A stretch of 41,646 bases of DNA from Anaerolineae bacterium (GTDB lineage: Bacteria; Chloroflexota; Anaerolineae; Aggregatilineales; Phototrophicaceae): contig JAJEFB010000047.1 of assembly GCA_022820665.1 (NCBI GenBank), positions 1-41,646 of the forward strand. The letters are read 5' to 3'. Below, piece by piece: positions 30,483-38,863 of this stretch (position 1 is its first letter; each line of letters begins with the position of its first letter). The translations under genes were made by a program, and so were the position numbers. The notes beneath the pieces were generated by a model. That model was not told the DNA's origin. It was given only the letters and a program-made list of their open reading frames with translations, and did not search any database.

Positions 30483-31325
30483 ATGACGCTTGTCAATGAA
30501 AAGAGACCCTCATTAGCTCGGCGCGTCAATCGCCAGCTGCGCTATTACAGCCCGACCATCGCTGTGGCGGTCGGCGTACTCCTGTTATGGGAAGTCATCG
30601 TCCTGCTCTTCGATATTCAGCAATTCCTCTTGCCCAAACCCTCGGCTATCTTCGGCGAATTCATGTTGCAGGTGAACTTGTGGCTGGCGCCGGACGAGGG
30701 TTCCCTACTGTTTGAAGCCAGCGGGGCGACATTTTGGGAGGCTTTCGGCGGTTTTGTCATCGGCTGCGGCGGCGGCATCTTGATGGCGCTGATCACCTCG
30801 CGCTGGACCATCATCAGCGAAGCCACCATGCCCTTCGCCATTGCCGCCAATTCAGTGCCCATTATCGCCTTCGCGCCCATCATGAACAACTGGTTCGGCA
30901 TCACCAATCCAGCCTCCAAGATGGCGATTGTCGCGATCATCGTATTCTTCCCCACCATGATCAACACGGTGCGCGGCTTGACGCTGGTCGACGCCGGCCA
31001 ACTGGAGTTGATGCAGTCCTACGCGGCCAAGCCATCGCGCATCATGTTCAGTTTGCGCATTCCCAACGCCCTGCCTTATATCTTCAGCGCCTTGCGCGTG
31101 GCCAGCGCGCTGAGCTTGATCGGCGCGGTGGTCGCGGAATTCTTCGGCGGACCGCGCGCGACCCTGGGCGTTTATATCACGCAGGAAGCCGGCGCCTTCG
31201 ATTTCGCCAAAGCCTGGACCGCCATTATGATGGCCTCCTTGATCGGCATCGGGTTTTATCTGGCGGTATTGCTTTTGGAACGGCGCTTGATGCCCTGGCA
31301 CGTCTCGTTTCGGGAGGTGGGATAA
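30483..31325 (+). CDS. ABC transporter permease (nitrate/sulfonate/ThiX type)
   Basis: The 280-residue membrane protein has about six segments. The first is at about 22-43, and the BPD permease domain spans about 80-275. The coupling helix lies in ELMQSYAAKPSRIMFSLRIPNALPYIF, homologous to the corresponding segment of the 588-residue permease. It starts two bases after the ATPase stop with AGGA upstream, so translation is coupled. The two unequal permeases probably form a heterodimeric channel, unlike the homodimers of typical SsuC or ThiX systems. Confidence 0.9.
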   Translation: MTLVNEKRPSLARRVNRQLRYYSPTIAVAVGVLLLWEVIVLLFDIQQFLLPKPSAIFGEFMLQVNLWLAPDEGSLLFEASGATFWEAFGGFVIGCGGGILMALITSRWTIISEATMPFAIAANSVPIIAFAPIMNNWFGITNPASKMAIVAIIVFFPTMINTVRGLTLVDAGQLELMQSYAAKPSRIMFSLRIPNALPYIFSALRVASALSLIGAVVAEFFGGPRATLGVYITQEAGAFDFAKAWTAIMMASLIGIGFYLAVLLLERRLMPWHVSFREVG

Positions 31326-31349
31326 GTGACCTGCGTGGCGAGGTCTACT

Positions 31350-31378
31350 TTAGGTTTGGCCCGTGATTTCGGTATAAT
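31350..31378 (+). promoter_or_regulatory. Candidate promoter before the first binding-protein gene
   Basis: A perfect TATAAT lies at 31373-31378, with TTAGGT 17 bases upstream (31350-31355) as a weak -35. It would allow the abundant binding protein to be expressed above the level of the permease genes. AGGAGG precedes the ATG at 31430. Confidence 0.5.
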
Positions 31379-31429
31379 GAGGCCGATCACGGTTGTGTAT
31401 TGGTTTAATGTTCAAGGAGGATATCCGTA

Positions 31430-32521
31430 ATGCGCAAAATAGTTGCTTTACTTGTGGTTCTTGTTCTTTTGCTCGGGGTCTCCGTCACCACGGCGGATGG
31501 CCATTTGACGCCGATCAAGCTGCAGTTGCAGTGGGTGGCGCAATCGCAATTCGCCGGCTACTTCGCCGCCGTTGATCTGGGCTTCTACGAAGATGAAGGC
31601 TTGGATGTCACCATTCTGGAGGGCGCGGTCGAGATCGTGCCGCAGCAGGTTGTGGCATCGGGCGGCGCGGAATTCGGCCTCGCCTGGGTGCCGAAAGTGC
31701 TCGAGTCGAACGAACGAGGCGCTGACCTGGTTAATATCGCCCAGGTCTTCCAGCGCAGCGGTACGCTGGAAGTTTCTTTTGTTGATACCGGCATCGAATC
31801 GGTCGATGATTTCGCCGGCATGCGCATCGGCACCTGGGGCTTCGGCAATGAACACGAGCTCTTCGCCGCCATGCGCGCAGTCGATATCGATCCCGAAAAC
31901 GCCGATGACGTCACCGTCATTCAGCAGCCCTTTGACATGTCCCTGCTGCTCAATGGCGAGCTGGACGCCGCGCAAGCCATGACCTACAACGAATACGCCC
32001 AGGTCCTGGAAGCCGTTAATCCCGATACCGGCGAGCTTTATCAGCCGGAAGACCTGAACGTCATCGACTTCAACGATGTCGGCACTGCCATGCTGCAAGA
32101 CCATGTCTTTGTCAACGCCGACTGGCTGGCGCAAGAGGGCAACGAAGATCTCGCTGTGGCCTTCCTCAAAGCGAGCTTCCGCGGCTGGATCCATTGCCGC
32201 GATAACCCGGATGAATGCGTCGGCATCGTGCTGGACAATGGCTCGACCTTGGGCGAAAGCCACCAGACCTGGCAGCTGAACGAAATCAGCAAGCTGATCT
32301 GGCCCTCCCCGGCCGGCATCGGCATCATGGACGAAGACCTCTGGGCGCAGACGGTCGCCGTTTCCATTGAAGGCCTGGTCATCAGCGAAGAGCCGGGCAT
32401 GGGTGCTTACCGCAGCGATCTGGCTCAGGCGGCGCTGGATTCGCTGGCGATGGACGGCATGGATGTCACCGGCGACATGTGGGAACCGGTCGAGGTTATG
32501 CTGCGTCCCGGCGGCGAATAA
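31430..32521 (+). CDS. ABC transporter substrate-binding protein, NMT1/THI5-ThiY type (copy 1)
   Basis: The 363-residue secreted binding protein has a signal peptide (MRKIVALLVVLVLLLGV, cleavage near residue 22-24). The mature start LTPIKLQLQWVAQSQFAGYF is the ThiY/NMT1 entry motif. The family binds HMP-type pyrimidines, N-formyl-aminopyrimidines, riboflavin or hydantoin-like compounds. No lipobox cysteine is present. AGGAGG lies just upstream of the start. It is followed by a close duplicate at 32624, with the C-terminal halves nearly identical. Co-localisation with pyrimidine-degradation genes makes a pyrimidine or cyclic ureide a plausible ligand, but this is inference. Confidence 0.9.
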   Translation: MRKIVALLVVLVLLLGVSVTTADGHLTPIKLQLQWVAQSQFAGYFAAVDLGFYEDEGLDVTILEGAVEIVPQQVVASGGAEFGLAWVPKVLESNERGADLVNIAQVFQRSGTLEVSFVDTGIESVDDFAGMRIGTWGFGNEHELFAAMRAVDIDPENADDVTVIQQPFDMSLLLNGELDAAQAMTYNEYAQVLEAVNPDTGELYQPEDLNVIDFNDVGTAMLQDHVFVNADWLAQEGNEDLAVAFLKASFRGWIHCRDNPDECVGIVLDNGSTLGESHQTWQLNEISKLIWPSPAGIGIMDEDLWAQTVAVSIEGLVISEEPGMGAYRSDLAQAALDSLAMDGMDVTGDMWEPVEVMLRPGGE

Positions 32522-32550
32522 TCAGCGAATCTACATCTTGTAGGAATTCT

Positions 32551-32598
32551 GTAGGGGCGACCGGCGGTCGGTGTCTACGCGACTCTGTGAGTCGCCCC
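32551..32598 (+). repeat. Dispersed GTAGGGGCG-type palindrome, long-loop copy h
   Basis: GTAGGGGCGAC (32551-32561) pairs through GGGGCGAC with GTCGCCCC (32591-32598). The interior holds a second small hairpin, GACTCTGTGAGTC (32581-32593). It lies between the two binding-protein genes, reading on their strand, and could modulate expression of the second gene. Confidence 0.65.
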
Positions 32599-32623
32599 GC
32601 TTGAATCTGAAAAAGCAATTGAC

Positions 32624-33712
32624 ATGCGCCACATTGCACTCTTCTTGATCTTGCTGCTGCCGTTTTCACAGAAGACAGTCGCTCAAGAGAGAACGCTCGT
32701 TCCGCTACGCCTCCAGTTGCAATGGGTGACGCAGGCAGAGTTCGCGGGCTATTATGCGGCGCATGATCTTGGATTTTATGAAGCCGAAAGCCTCGATGTA
32801 ACGATTCTCGATGGTTCTGTGGAAATCGTGCCGCAGCAGATGGTGCTTGCCGGGGCGGCGGAATTTGCCATTGGATGGGTGCCGAAAGTGCTGGAAGCCA
32901 ACGAACGAGGCGCGAATCTAGTGAACATTGCGCAGGTGTCTCAGCGCAGCGCGACGCGACAAGTATCTTTCGTCGATACCGGCATCGAGTCAGTCGAGGA
33001 TTTGCGCGGTATGCGCGTCGGCGCCTGGGGCTTCGGCAACGAGCACGAACTCTTCGCCGCCATGCGCGCCGTCGGCATCAATCCGGATAATCCCGATCAT
33101 GTGACAATTGTGCAGCAGCCCTATGATATGTCGCTGCTGCTCAATGGCGAGCTTGACGCCGCGCAAGCCGTGACCTACAACGAATACGCGCAGGTCCTGG
33201 AAGCGGTAAATCCCGATACCGGCGAGCTGTATCAGCCGGAAGACCTGAACGTCATCGACTTCAATGATGTCGGCACAGCCATGCTGCAAGACCACGTCTT
33301 TGTCAACGCCGATTGGCTGGCGCAAGAGGGCAACGAAGATATCGCTGTCTCCTTCCTCAAAGCCAGCTTCCGCGGCTGGATTCACTGCCGTGACTATCCG
33401 GACGAGTGCGTTGAGTTGGTGCTGGACCGCGGACCTACATTGGGCGAAAGCCATCAGACCTGGCAGCTCAACGAGATTAACAAGCTGATCTGGCCCTCCC
33501 CGGCCGGCATCGGCATCATGGACGAAGATCTCTGGGCGCAGACCGTAGCCGTTTCGATTGAAGGCTTGGTCATCAGCGAAGAACCGGGCATGGGTGCTTA
33601 CCGCAGCGATCTGGCGCAGGCGGCGCTGGATTCGCTGGCGACCGACGGCCTGGATGTCACCGGCGACATGTGGGAACCGGTCGAGGTCATGCTGCGACCC
33701 GGCGGCGAGTAG
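32624..33712 (+). CDS. ABC transporter substrate-binding protein, NMT1/THI5-ThiY type (copy 2)
   Basis: The 362-residue paralogue of the preceding protein also has a signal peptide (MRHIALFLILLLPFSQKTVAQ) and no lipobox. The N-terminal third differs at many positions. From about residue 170 (VTYNEYAQVLEAVNPDTGEL) to the end the two proteins are almost identical, and the DNA there differs mainly at scattered, mostly synonymous sites. This mosaic pattern points to tandem duplication followed by gene conversion of the 3-prime half. If the variable part contacts the ligand, the two proteins may feed different compounds into the same channel. Confidence 0.9.
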   Translation: MRHIALFLILLLPFSQKTVAQERTLVPLRLQLQWVTQAEFAGYYAAHDLGFYEAESLDVTILDGSVEIVPQQMVLAGAAEFAIGWVPKVLEANERGANLVNIAQVSQRSATRQVSFVDTGIESVEDLRGMRVGAWGFGNEHELFAAMRAVGINPDNPDHVTIVQQPYDMSLLLNGELDAAQAVTYNEYAQVLEAVNPDTGELYQPEDLNVIDFNDVGTAMLQDHVFVNADWLAQEGNEDIAVSFLKASFRGWIHCRDYPDECVELVLDRGPTLGESHQTWQLNEINKLIWPSPAGIGIMDEDLWAQTVAVSIEGLVISEEPGMGAYRSDLAQAALDSLATDGLDVTGDMWEPVEVMLRPGGE

Positions 33713-34037
33713 TTGTCACACCAAGTCTCATCCGCGTCGAAAAACGACGGATTGGTTACGATTTCATCAATGAGTCACCCTTCCCCATTGCAATGGGATA
33801 CTTTGAACTTGAACTTGCCCCGTGAGGCGAGGGACCGAAGGGGCGTAAGGCCGGGGATGGGGTAGAAAACATGTCCACTCCTCAGCCCTCGGAGAAGGAG
33901 CCGGGGTTGCGGGTAGAATCGCAGCGATCGCGTTTTGGCATGACTAACTGGACTGCTGAGACAAATTAACGCTGCGAATTGCAGTTCGCGAATTTCGCGG
34001 TAAGATACGGAAAAGTAAATGCTTTAGGAATCGGAAA
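33713..34037. other. Gene-free stretch: palindrome, GGGG-rich degenerate tract and PhyH promoter
   Basis: No gene is seen. The stretch contains the 14-bp perfect palindrome CCCATTGCAATGGG (33784-33797), a G-rich degenerate tract around 33820-33920 (CCGGGGATGGGGTAG and CCGGGGTTGCGGGTAG are similar to each other), and the promoter of the 34038 gene at its right end. Confidence 0.55.
33979..34006 (+). promoter_or_regulatory. Promoter of the PhyH/enolase operon with operator-like palindrome
   Basis: TTGCAG (33979-33984), a 16-base spacer and TAAGAT (34001-34006) form a good sigma-70-type promoter 31 bases before the ATG. The spacer holds a perfect 6+1+6 palindrome CGCGAATTTCGCG (33987-33999), and CTGCGAATTGCAG (33972-33984) overlaps the -35. 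Such placement is typical of a repressor site; the regulator is unknown. Confidence 0.6.
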
Positions 34038-35063
34038 ATGACCGCAGAACAATTGCTCCAGCGGGAACACCAGCGCTACCAGGTCAGCGTCGACGAATAC
34101 AAGGCATTCCGTCGCGACGGCTATCTGGTGGTGCGCGGATTGGTCGCGCCCGAGGAAGTCGAGGAACTAGCTCGATACACCGAAGACCTGATGGCGGGCC
34201 GCGCAACCTTGCCCGGCGTGCCGCCCCCCGCTGAAGACGCGACCGAATTTCAGCGGCGTCATCATTACGAACGCGTGCACATGCCCCACCGCACCGAGGA
34301 AATCGCCGAGCGCTTTCTCTTGCATCCGCCTGTGGTCGATGTGCTAGAAGCGCTGATTGGACCGGACGTCCTGGGTTTGCAGACCATGCTCTTTTTCAAG
34401 CAACCCGGGCAGGCGGGCCAGGGCTTCCACCAAGATTCCTATTACATCCCCACCCAGCCCGATACGCTGATCGGCGCCTGGATCGCCATCGACCCGGCGA
34501 CCGAAGAGAACGGCTGCCTCTGGATCACCCCCGGCTCCCAGCACGAACCGATTTATCCCGATTGCGACGGGGTGACGCAGCAGGGCGATACCATCCTCGG
34601 CGATATCGAATCCATCATCAATGCCAGCCATCCCGACGAAGACAAGAATACCCTGGCGAAAATCGCGCTGCGTTATGAGAACGAAGTCGCCGTACCAGCC
34701 CAGCCGGGCGATGTGGTCTTTTTCGGTGGACATGTCTTGCATCGCTCCCATCGCAACGACTCGGACAAGCCGCGTCGCGCCTTTGTCAGCCACTATTGCA
34801 ATGCCCGTTCGCGCGTGCCCTGGAACCACCGCGGGGAATACGATGGCGACGAGGAGGGCGCAGCCGCCAACTATCTGCATATTCTGGCGCGGGGCGCCAC
34901 GCACCTGCCCTACGCCCAGCCCAGGTTCGGCACGCTCTGCGCCGCCAACGCCCCGGAACTATACGGGCATCGCGTCGACAATCACCGCGTCAAATCGATG
35001 ATGGGCGATGGCAATGGCTTCATGGTCGTCGTGCCGCACGAAGCCGTCGATCACGATCACTAA
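34038..35063 (+). CDS. Phytanoyl-CoA dioxygenase (PhyH) family protein
   Basis: The 341-residue Fe(II)/2-oxoglutarate-dependent dioxygenase has the iron facial triad H131 and D133 (GFHQDSYY) with H235 (HVLHRSH), and R247 as likely 2-oxoglutarate anchor (KPRRAFVSHY). The double-stranded beta-helix core spans about 110-255. Family members hydroxylate diverse small molecules. A strong promoter precedes it, and a second PhyH gene starts 26 bases after its stop. Together with a downstream enolase-superfamily dehydratase it suggests oxidative processing of a hydroxylatable natural product or osmolyte. The substrate is unknown. Confidence 0.9.
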   Translation: MTAEQLLQREHQRYQVSVDEYKAFRRDGYLVVRGLVAPEEVEELARYTEDLMAGRATLPGVPPPAEDATEFQRRHHYERVHMPHRTEEIAERFLLHPPVVDVLEALIGPDVLGLQTMLFFKQPGQAGQGFHQDSYYIPTQPDTLIGAWIAIDPATEENGCLWITPGSQHEPIYPDCDGVTQQGDTILGDIESIINASHPDEDKNTLAKIALRYENEVAVPAQPGDVVFFGGHVLHRSHRNDSDKPRRAFVSHYCNARSRVPWNHRGEYDGDEEGAAANYLHILARGATHLPYAQPRFGTLCAANAPELYGHRVDNHRVKSMMGDGNGFMVVVPHEAVDHDH

Positions 35064-35089
35064 CTGGATTCGCCAAGCGAGCTGCGCCG

Positions 35090-35890
35090 ATGGAATGGAA
35101 CAAGCCCTACGACTTGACCGATGAGCAAGTCGCGACCTACCAGCGCGACGGACATATCTTGCTGGAGAACGTGCTGCCGGCGGCTTACATCCCGCCCTAT
35201 CACCTGGCCATCGTGGGGACTGTCGCCGAGCGCAACAAGGAAACGCGAAAACTGGCGGATCGCGATACCTATGGCAAAGCCTTCTTGCAGACGACGAACC
35301 TCTGGGAATACAACGAGGTGGTCAAGGAATATGTCATGGCGACGCGCTTTGCCGGCATCGCCGCGAGCTTGATGGGCGTCGACAAGGTGCGGCTTTACCA
35401 CGACCAGGCGCTGTTCAAGGAAGCCGGCGGCGGAATCACCCCCTGGCATCAAGACCAGCACTATTGGCCCCTGGCGACGGACAAGACCATCACCATGTGG
35501 ATGACGCTGGCCGATATCGACGCCGACATGGGCACCTTGCAGTTCGCGTCAGGTTCGCAGCTCGAAGGCTACCTGGGCGATATCCCCATCTCTGACGACT
35601 CCGAAGCCCAACTGCGGGCCTTTGTGGAGAGCCGCGGCTTCAAGTTGCAACAAGCCAACTCAATGAAAGCCGGCTCAGCCACTTTCCACAGCGGCTGGAC
35701 CTTGCACTCGGCGCCCCCCAATACCTCCGACCAAATGCGACCCGCCATGACTGTCATCTATTTCGCTGACGGCACGCGCGTCAGCCAATTGGACAACAAA
35801 AACCGCGTTGCCGATCGTGATCACTGGCTGCCCGGCACACAGCCGGGCGATTTGGCGGCGACTCCCCTCAATCCGGCGCTTGGCTGGTAA
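35090..35890 (+). CDS. Phytanoyl-CoA dioxygenase (PhyH) family protein (second copy)
   Basis: The 266-residue 2-oxoglutarate-dependent dioxygenase has H120 and D122 (PWHQDQHYW), H206 (WTLHSAPPNTS) and R217 (QMRPAMTV). It is shorter and only distantly related to the preceding PhyH protein; its closest look is to PhyH members annotated as acting on small amines or ectoine-like compounds. The frame is open back to 34796, but that part is antisense-like overlap of the previous gene, so the ATG at 35090 is taken; the ribosome site is weak. It is probably translationally coupled to the upstream gene. Confidence 0.88.
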   Translation: MEWNKPYDLTDEQVATYQRDGHILLENVLPAAYIPPYHLAIVGTVAERNKETRKLADRDTYGKAFLQTTNLWEYNEVVKEYVMATRFAGIAASLMGVDKVRLYHDQALFKEAGGGITPWHQDQHYWPLATDKTITMWMTLADIDADMGTLQFASGSQLEGYLGDIPISDDSEAQLRAFVESRGFKLQQANSMKAGSATFHSGWTLHSAPPNTSDQMRPAMTVIYFADGTRVSQLDNKNRVADRDHWLPGTQPGDLAATPLNPALGW

Positions 35891-35975
35891 ATGAACATCA
35901 CTCGCCCGGCGAGAGCGGCAAGAGCCCCCGCGTGTAGGCATTGCATACAGTCTTATTTGCCGTTTGGACCCACTC

Positions 35976-37100
35976 ATGAAGATTAGCAAGGTCGAAGCCA
36001 TTCCCCTCTTCGCATCCTTCGCCGACGTCCTGGGCGATGTGCCAAGCGAACTCTCCCACCCAGCCTTCGGCATGAGGGTGAATCCCCTGCTCGGTCAAGG
36101 CGCGGTCATCGTCCGCCTCACAACCGACGACGGCTTGGTCGGCATTGGCGAAGCCATGGGACGCCCGGGACCCCGCGGCACGGCTGCTTACATCAACGAC
36201 GTGCTCGCGCCCATGCTGCTCGGCGCAGATCCCCGCCATCATCATGCCTTGTGGACCGCCATGGTCGAGGAGATCCGCTTCGCGCCCATGGGCGTCAGCG
36301 GCGTCGATATCGCGCTTTGGGACTTATGTGGAAAGTTTTATGACGACTCCCTGCCGAATCTCCTGGGCGGACCCACGTGCGAGACCGTCGAACCCTACGC
36401 CAGCCCAATACCCTACCTGCCGACGCCGGATAAGACCGCCGAAAAGGCGGGCGAGTTTCTGAGCGCTGGATTCCGCGCGGTCAAGCTCAAGATCGGCCGC
36501 GGACTGATCACGGATATCGCGCACGTCGAAGCAGTCCGCGCCGCCGTCGGACCGGCAATCAAGCTGCTGGTAGATGCCAACGGCGCTTACACCGTCAGCC
36601 AGTCCATCGCCCTGGCCAAAGATCTGGTCAAGCATAATGTCTACTGGCTGGAAGAACCGGTCCATCCGGAATACGCGGACGATCTGGCGCGCATCCGCCG
36701 CCGCGTCGATCTCCCCATCGCTTCCGGCGAGTGGCTGGGCAGCGTCTACCAGTTCCGCGACCTGCTCAAGGCGGAAGCGGTAGATGTGCTCATGCCCAAT
36801 ATCACGCGCTGCGGCGGCTTCACCGGGATGCTGAAAATCGCGGATCTGGCTTCAATGGAGAATGTGAAGGTCGCGCCGCACGGCGTCGGCGCTGGCGTAG
36901 GCATTGTCGCCGCAATCGCCGCTTGCGCTGTCATGCCCAACTTCCTGATTTATGAATACAATCAACTCTTCAATCCGCTGCGGCACACGGTAATGCGCGA
37001 AGCCATCCCTTTTCATGACGGCGTCCTCAAGCCGCTTGATGGTCCCGGTTTGGGCATTAGCTTGAACGAAGAGACAATCGCCAGGTACCGCGTAGATTAA
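35976..37100 (+). CDS. Mandelate racemase/muconate lactonizing enzyme (enolase superfamily)
   Basis: The 374-residue enolase-superfamily member has the KxK pair K170 and K172 (VKLKIG), Mg ligands D200 (VDANGAY), E226 (LEEPVH) and E252 (SGEWLG), and H302 (APHGVG) at the mandelate-racemase His position. Presence of both Lys and His acid/bases suggests a racemase or sugar-acid dehydratase rather than a muconate cycloisomerase. The earlier in-frame TTG at 35964 is less likely than the ATG. It ends only two bases before the convergent cupin gene. It is the last gene of the PhyH operon and may dehydrate or racemise the hydroxylated product. Confidence 0.9.
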   Translation: MKISKVEAIPLFASFADVLGDVPSELSHPAFGMRVNPLLGQGAVIVRLTTDDGLVGIGEAMGRPGPRGTAAYINDVLAPMLLGADPRHHHALWTAMVEEIRFAPMGVSGVDIALWDLCGKFYDDSLPNLLGGPTCETVEPYASPIPYLPTPDKTAEKAGEFLSAGFRAVKLKIGRGLITDIAHVEAVRAAVGPAIKLLVDANGAYTVSQSIALAKDLVKHNVYWLEEPVHPEYADDLARIRRRVDLPIASGEWLGSVYQFRDLLKAEAVDVLMPNITRCGGFTGMLKIADLASMENVKVAPHGVGAGVGIVAAIAACAVMPNFLIYEYNQLFNPLRHTVMREAIPFHDGVLKPLDGPGLGISLNEETIARYRVD

Positions 37101-37102
37101 GC

Positions 37103-37495
37103 TCATTCGCCTTCCGCGGGCCGGTCATAGTCATCCGCATAGCGCCTGATGTCTTCCTGCTGCCAGTTGCCAAAAGCCACCTCAAGAACCCGCACCGCCT
37201 CTCCTCCGCTGCCGAGCCGATGCTTGCTGCCGGCCGGAATCCAGATTTCGTCGCCCGCCTTCGCTTCAATGACTTGGTCATCCACTTGGATGATCGCGCC
37301 ATCATCAAGCGCGATCCAAAGTTCGGCTCTCGCGCTGTGCGATTGCAGGCTCAGGCGCTGTCCCGCCTCGACCGTCATCAGGCTGGTCGTCACTTCTTCG
37401 TTGTTGGCATATTGCGCGAAGCTGCCCCAAGGGCGCGTCACTCGTATGCACTCAGGCTGTTTCTCGGGAATGGGCTTGCTCACATAACGAGACAT
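37103..37495 (-). CDS. Cupin, mannose-6-phosphate isomerase type II-like
   Basis: The 130-residue single cupin resembles the C-terminal domain of ManC-type bifunctional proteins: RPWGSFAQYAN (21-31), the block GQRLSLQSHSARAELW (45-60) and a late PAGSKHRLG. The usual metal motif HxH is reduced to H53-S54-A55, with E58 and the later His retained, so metal binding may be altered. GGAGG lies seven bases before the ATG. It is divergent from the DeoR gene and convergent with the enolase-family gene. It may isomerise a phosphosugar or simply bind a small ligand. Confidence 0.78.
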   Translation of the reverse strand: MSRYVSKPIPEKQPECIRVTRPWGSFAQYANNEEVTTSLMTVEAGQRLSLQSHSARAELWIALDDGAIIQVDDQVIEAKAGDEIWIPAGSKHRLGSGGEAVRVLEVAFGNWQQEDIRRYADDYDRPAEGE

Positions 37496-37521
37496 TGACG
37501 TACCTCCGGATGCGCGCTGAA

Positions 37522-37550
37522 TTGCCCTTTATTGTAAATCTACGTAAAAT
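37522..37550 (+). promoter_or_regulatory. Promoter of the DeoR-family gene
   Basis: TTGCCC (37522-37527), a 17-base spacer and TAAAAT (37545-37550) lie in the divergent space between the cupin and DeoR genes. A small palindrome AGCGCCAAGCGCT (37577-37589) lies in the leader. DeoR proteins usually autoregulate from such divergent regions. Confidence 0.5.
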
Positions 37551-37610
37551 GTCAGAAATTAACATAAACTATCAGCAGCGCCAAGCGCTCAGCATTGCGA
37601 GACCGTATCC

Positions 37611-38402
37611 ATGTTACCAGAAGCCAGAAGACGACATCTGCTCAGTTATCTCGCGAGTGTGGGCAGCGCCGCAATCGTAGATCTGAGCGCCCGCTATCAC
37701 GTGTCGAGCATGACGATCCGCCGCGATCTTAGAAAAATGCACGACGAAGGCTTGGTCACGCTGACGCATGGCGGCGTCGTTTTTGATGGCGACGCGCCAG
37801 AGCGGCGGGAAATACAGCCCGTGACCCGGGATCACAATCGAGCCGGCGAAAAACGGGCAATTGGCCGTCACGCGGCGATGCGCTTCGTCAAAGACAACGA
37901 CGTAGTGCTGCTGGGCGCCGGTGCCACCGTTCGCGCGATTGTTCCCTTTCTCAAGCGCAAAAGCAATCTCCAAGTGGTGAGCAACAGCCTGCGGACGATC
38001 GAATTGCTGCGGAAGACGCTGCCATCCGCTACGGTGATGGGCACGGGAGGGATCCTGAGCGCGGATAGCCTCAATTTTGTCGGACCGGTGGCGGAAGGCT
38101 TTTTTCAGGATTATTTCGCGCGCGTCGCCTTCATCTCCGGCGCGGGACTGTCCCTGCGCGCCGGCTTGACCGACTCGCAGTTGCTGGAAGCCTCGGTCAA
38201 ACAAGCGATGATTCGCTCGGCCGAGAAAACAGTCGTCCTGCTGGATTCCAGCAAACTCGGGACAACTGCCGCAGCGCAAATCCTGGCAATCGACGAGATT
38301 GAGACCCTCGTGACCGATAGCGGCATTGCGTCGGATCAGCAACGTCAACTGCTCGACATGGGCATTGATGTGCAGGCCGCGCCGCTGCCAGCCCTTGCTT
38401 GA
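37611..38402 (+). CDS. DeoR family transcriptional regulator
   Basis: The 263-residue regulator has an N-terminal DeoR winged helix (about 3-58; recognition helix VSSMTIRRDLRKM) and a C-terminal DeoRC sugar-phosphate-sensing domain (about 75-250; GAGATVRAI, SNSLRTIELL and a late LLDSSKLG). DeoR proteins typically repress sugar or nucleoside catabolism and respond to phosphorylated sugars. The nearby ribokinase, cupin isomerase and PhyH operon are possible targets. No regulated site can be assigned with confidence. Confidence 0.9.
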   Translation: MLPEARRRHLLSYLASVGSAAIVDLSARYHVSSMTIRRDLRKMHDEGLVTLTHGGVVFDGDAPERREIQPVTRDHNRAGEKRAIGRHAAMRFVKDNDVVLLGAGATVRAIVPFLKRKSNLQVVSNSLRTIELLRKTLPSATVMGTGGILSADSLNFVGPVAEGFFQDYFARVAFISGAGLSLRAGLTDSQLLEASVKQAMIRSAEKTVVLLDSSKLGTTAAAQILAIDEIETLVTDSGIASDQQRQLLDMGIDVQAAPLPALA

Positions 38403-38599
38403 TTACCTTTTGGGGCTTAAATGCGAAAGTGTCCAGCTGCTATTAGTCATGATTGTGTTTGTCGGGCTTGATACGGAACAGCGCCTTGCCGACGCTCTGG
38501 CAACTGTCGTCGATTGCGACAACCAATTTCGGAGGACGTCCTACCGGGCGCTCAAGAGGGTTTCATTTCTAATGCTTGGGGGTAGATGGTAGCTTGGGA

Positions 38600-38845
38600 T
38601 CATCCCATGGCAGTTTCATAGTCTCCAGAGTCCATGGCTTTTTCAAACTGTTCTCCCCAACGTTCGACCTTCAGAGACCTTATCAAGGCTAAAGCAATTT
38701 TCATGGCAAGCCTTTCGTTTGCGGCGGTTACTGAAACAGAAATCTGAGGATTTACTTCGCCCAATGTCTCATGTTGCGCCAACAACTCATTAGCATCTTG
38801 CAAATTAAAATTGAAGTTGTAGCGATTTCGTTGCGATCCGCTCAC
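38600..38845 (-). CDS. Small hypothetical protein
   Basis: The 81-residue protein has no recognised family, no signal peptide and no membrane segment. The N-terminus is Asn-rich (NRYNFNFNLQDANELL) and the rest probably helical. It starts with GTG, with GGAG eight bases upstream, which supports it as a real gene. It follows the coiled-coil protein by 18 bases, so the two form a small operon. Confidence 0.55.
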   Translation of the reverse strand: MSGSQRNRYNFNFNLQDANELLAQHETLGEVNPQISVSVTAANERLAMKIALALIRSLKVERWGEQFEKAMDSGDYETAMG

Positions 38846-38863
38846 CGATAGAACTCCTTATGC

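Noticed and set aside
38403..38599. Possible coding remnant downstream of the DeoR gene
   Set aside because: A plus-frame continues past 38403, but it has no start with a ribosome site and no recognisable family; treated as non-coding.
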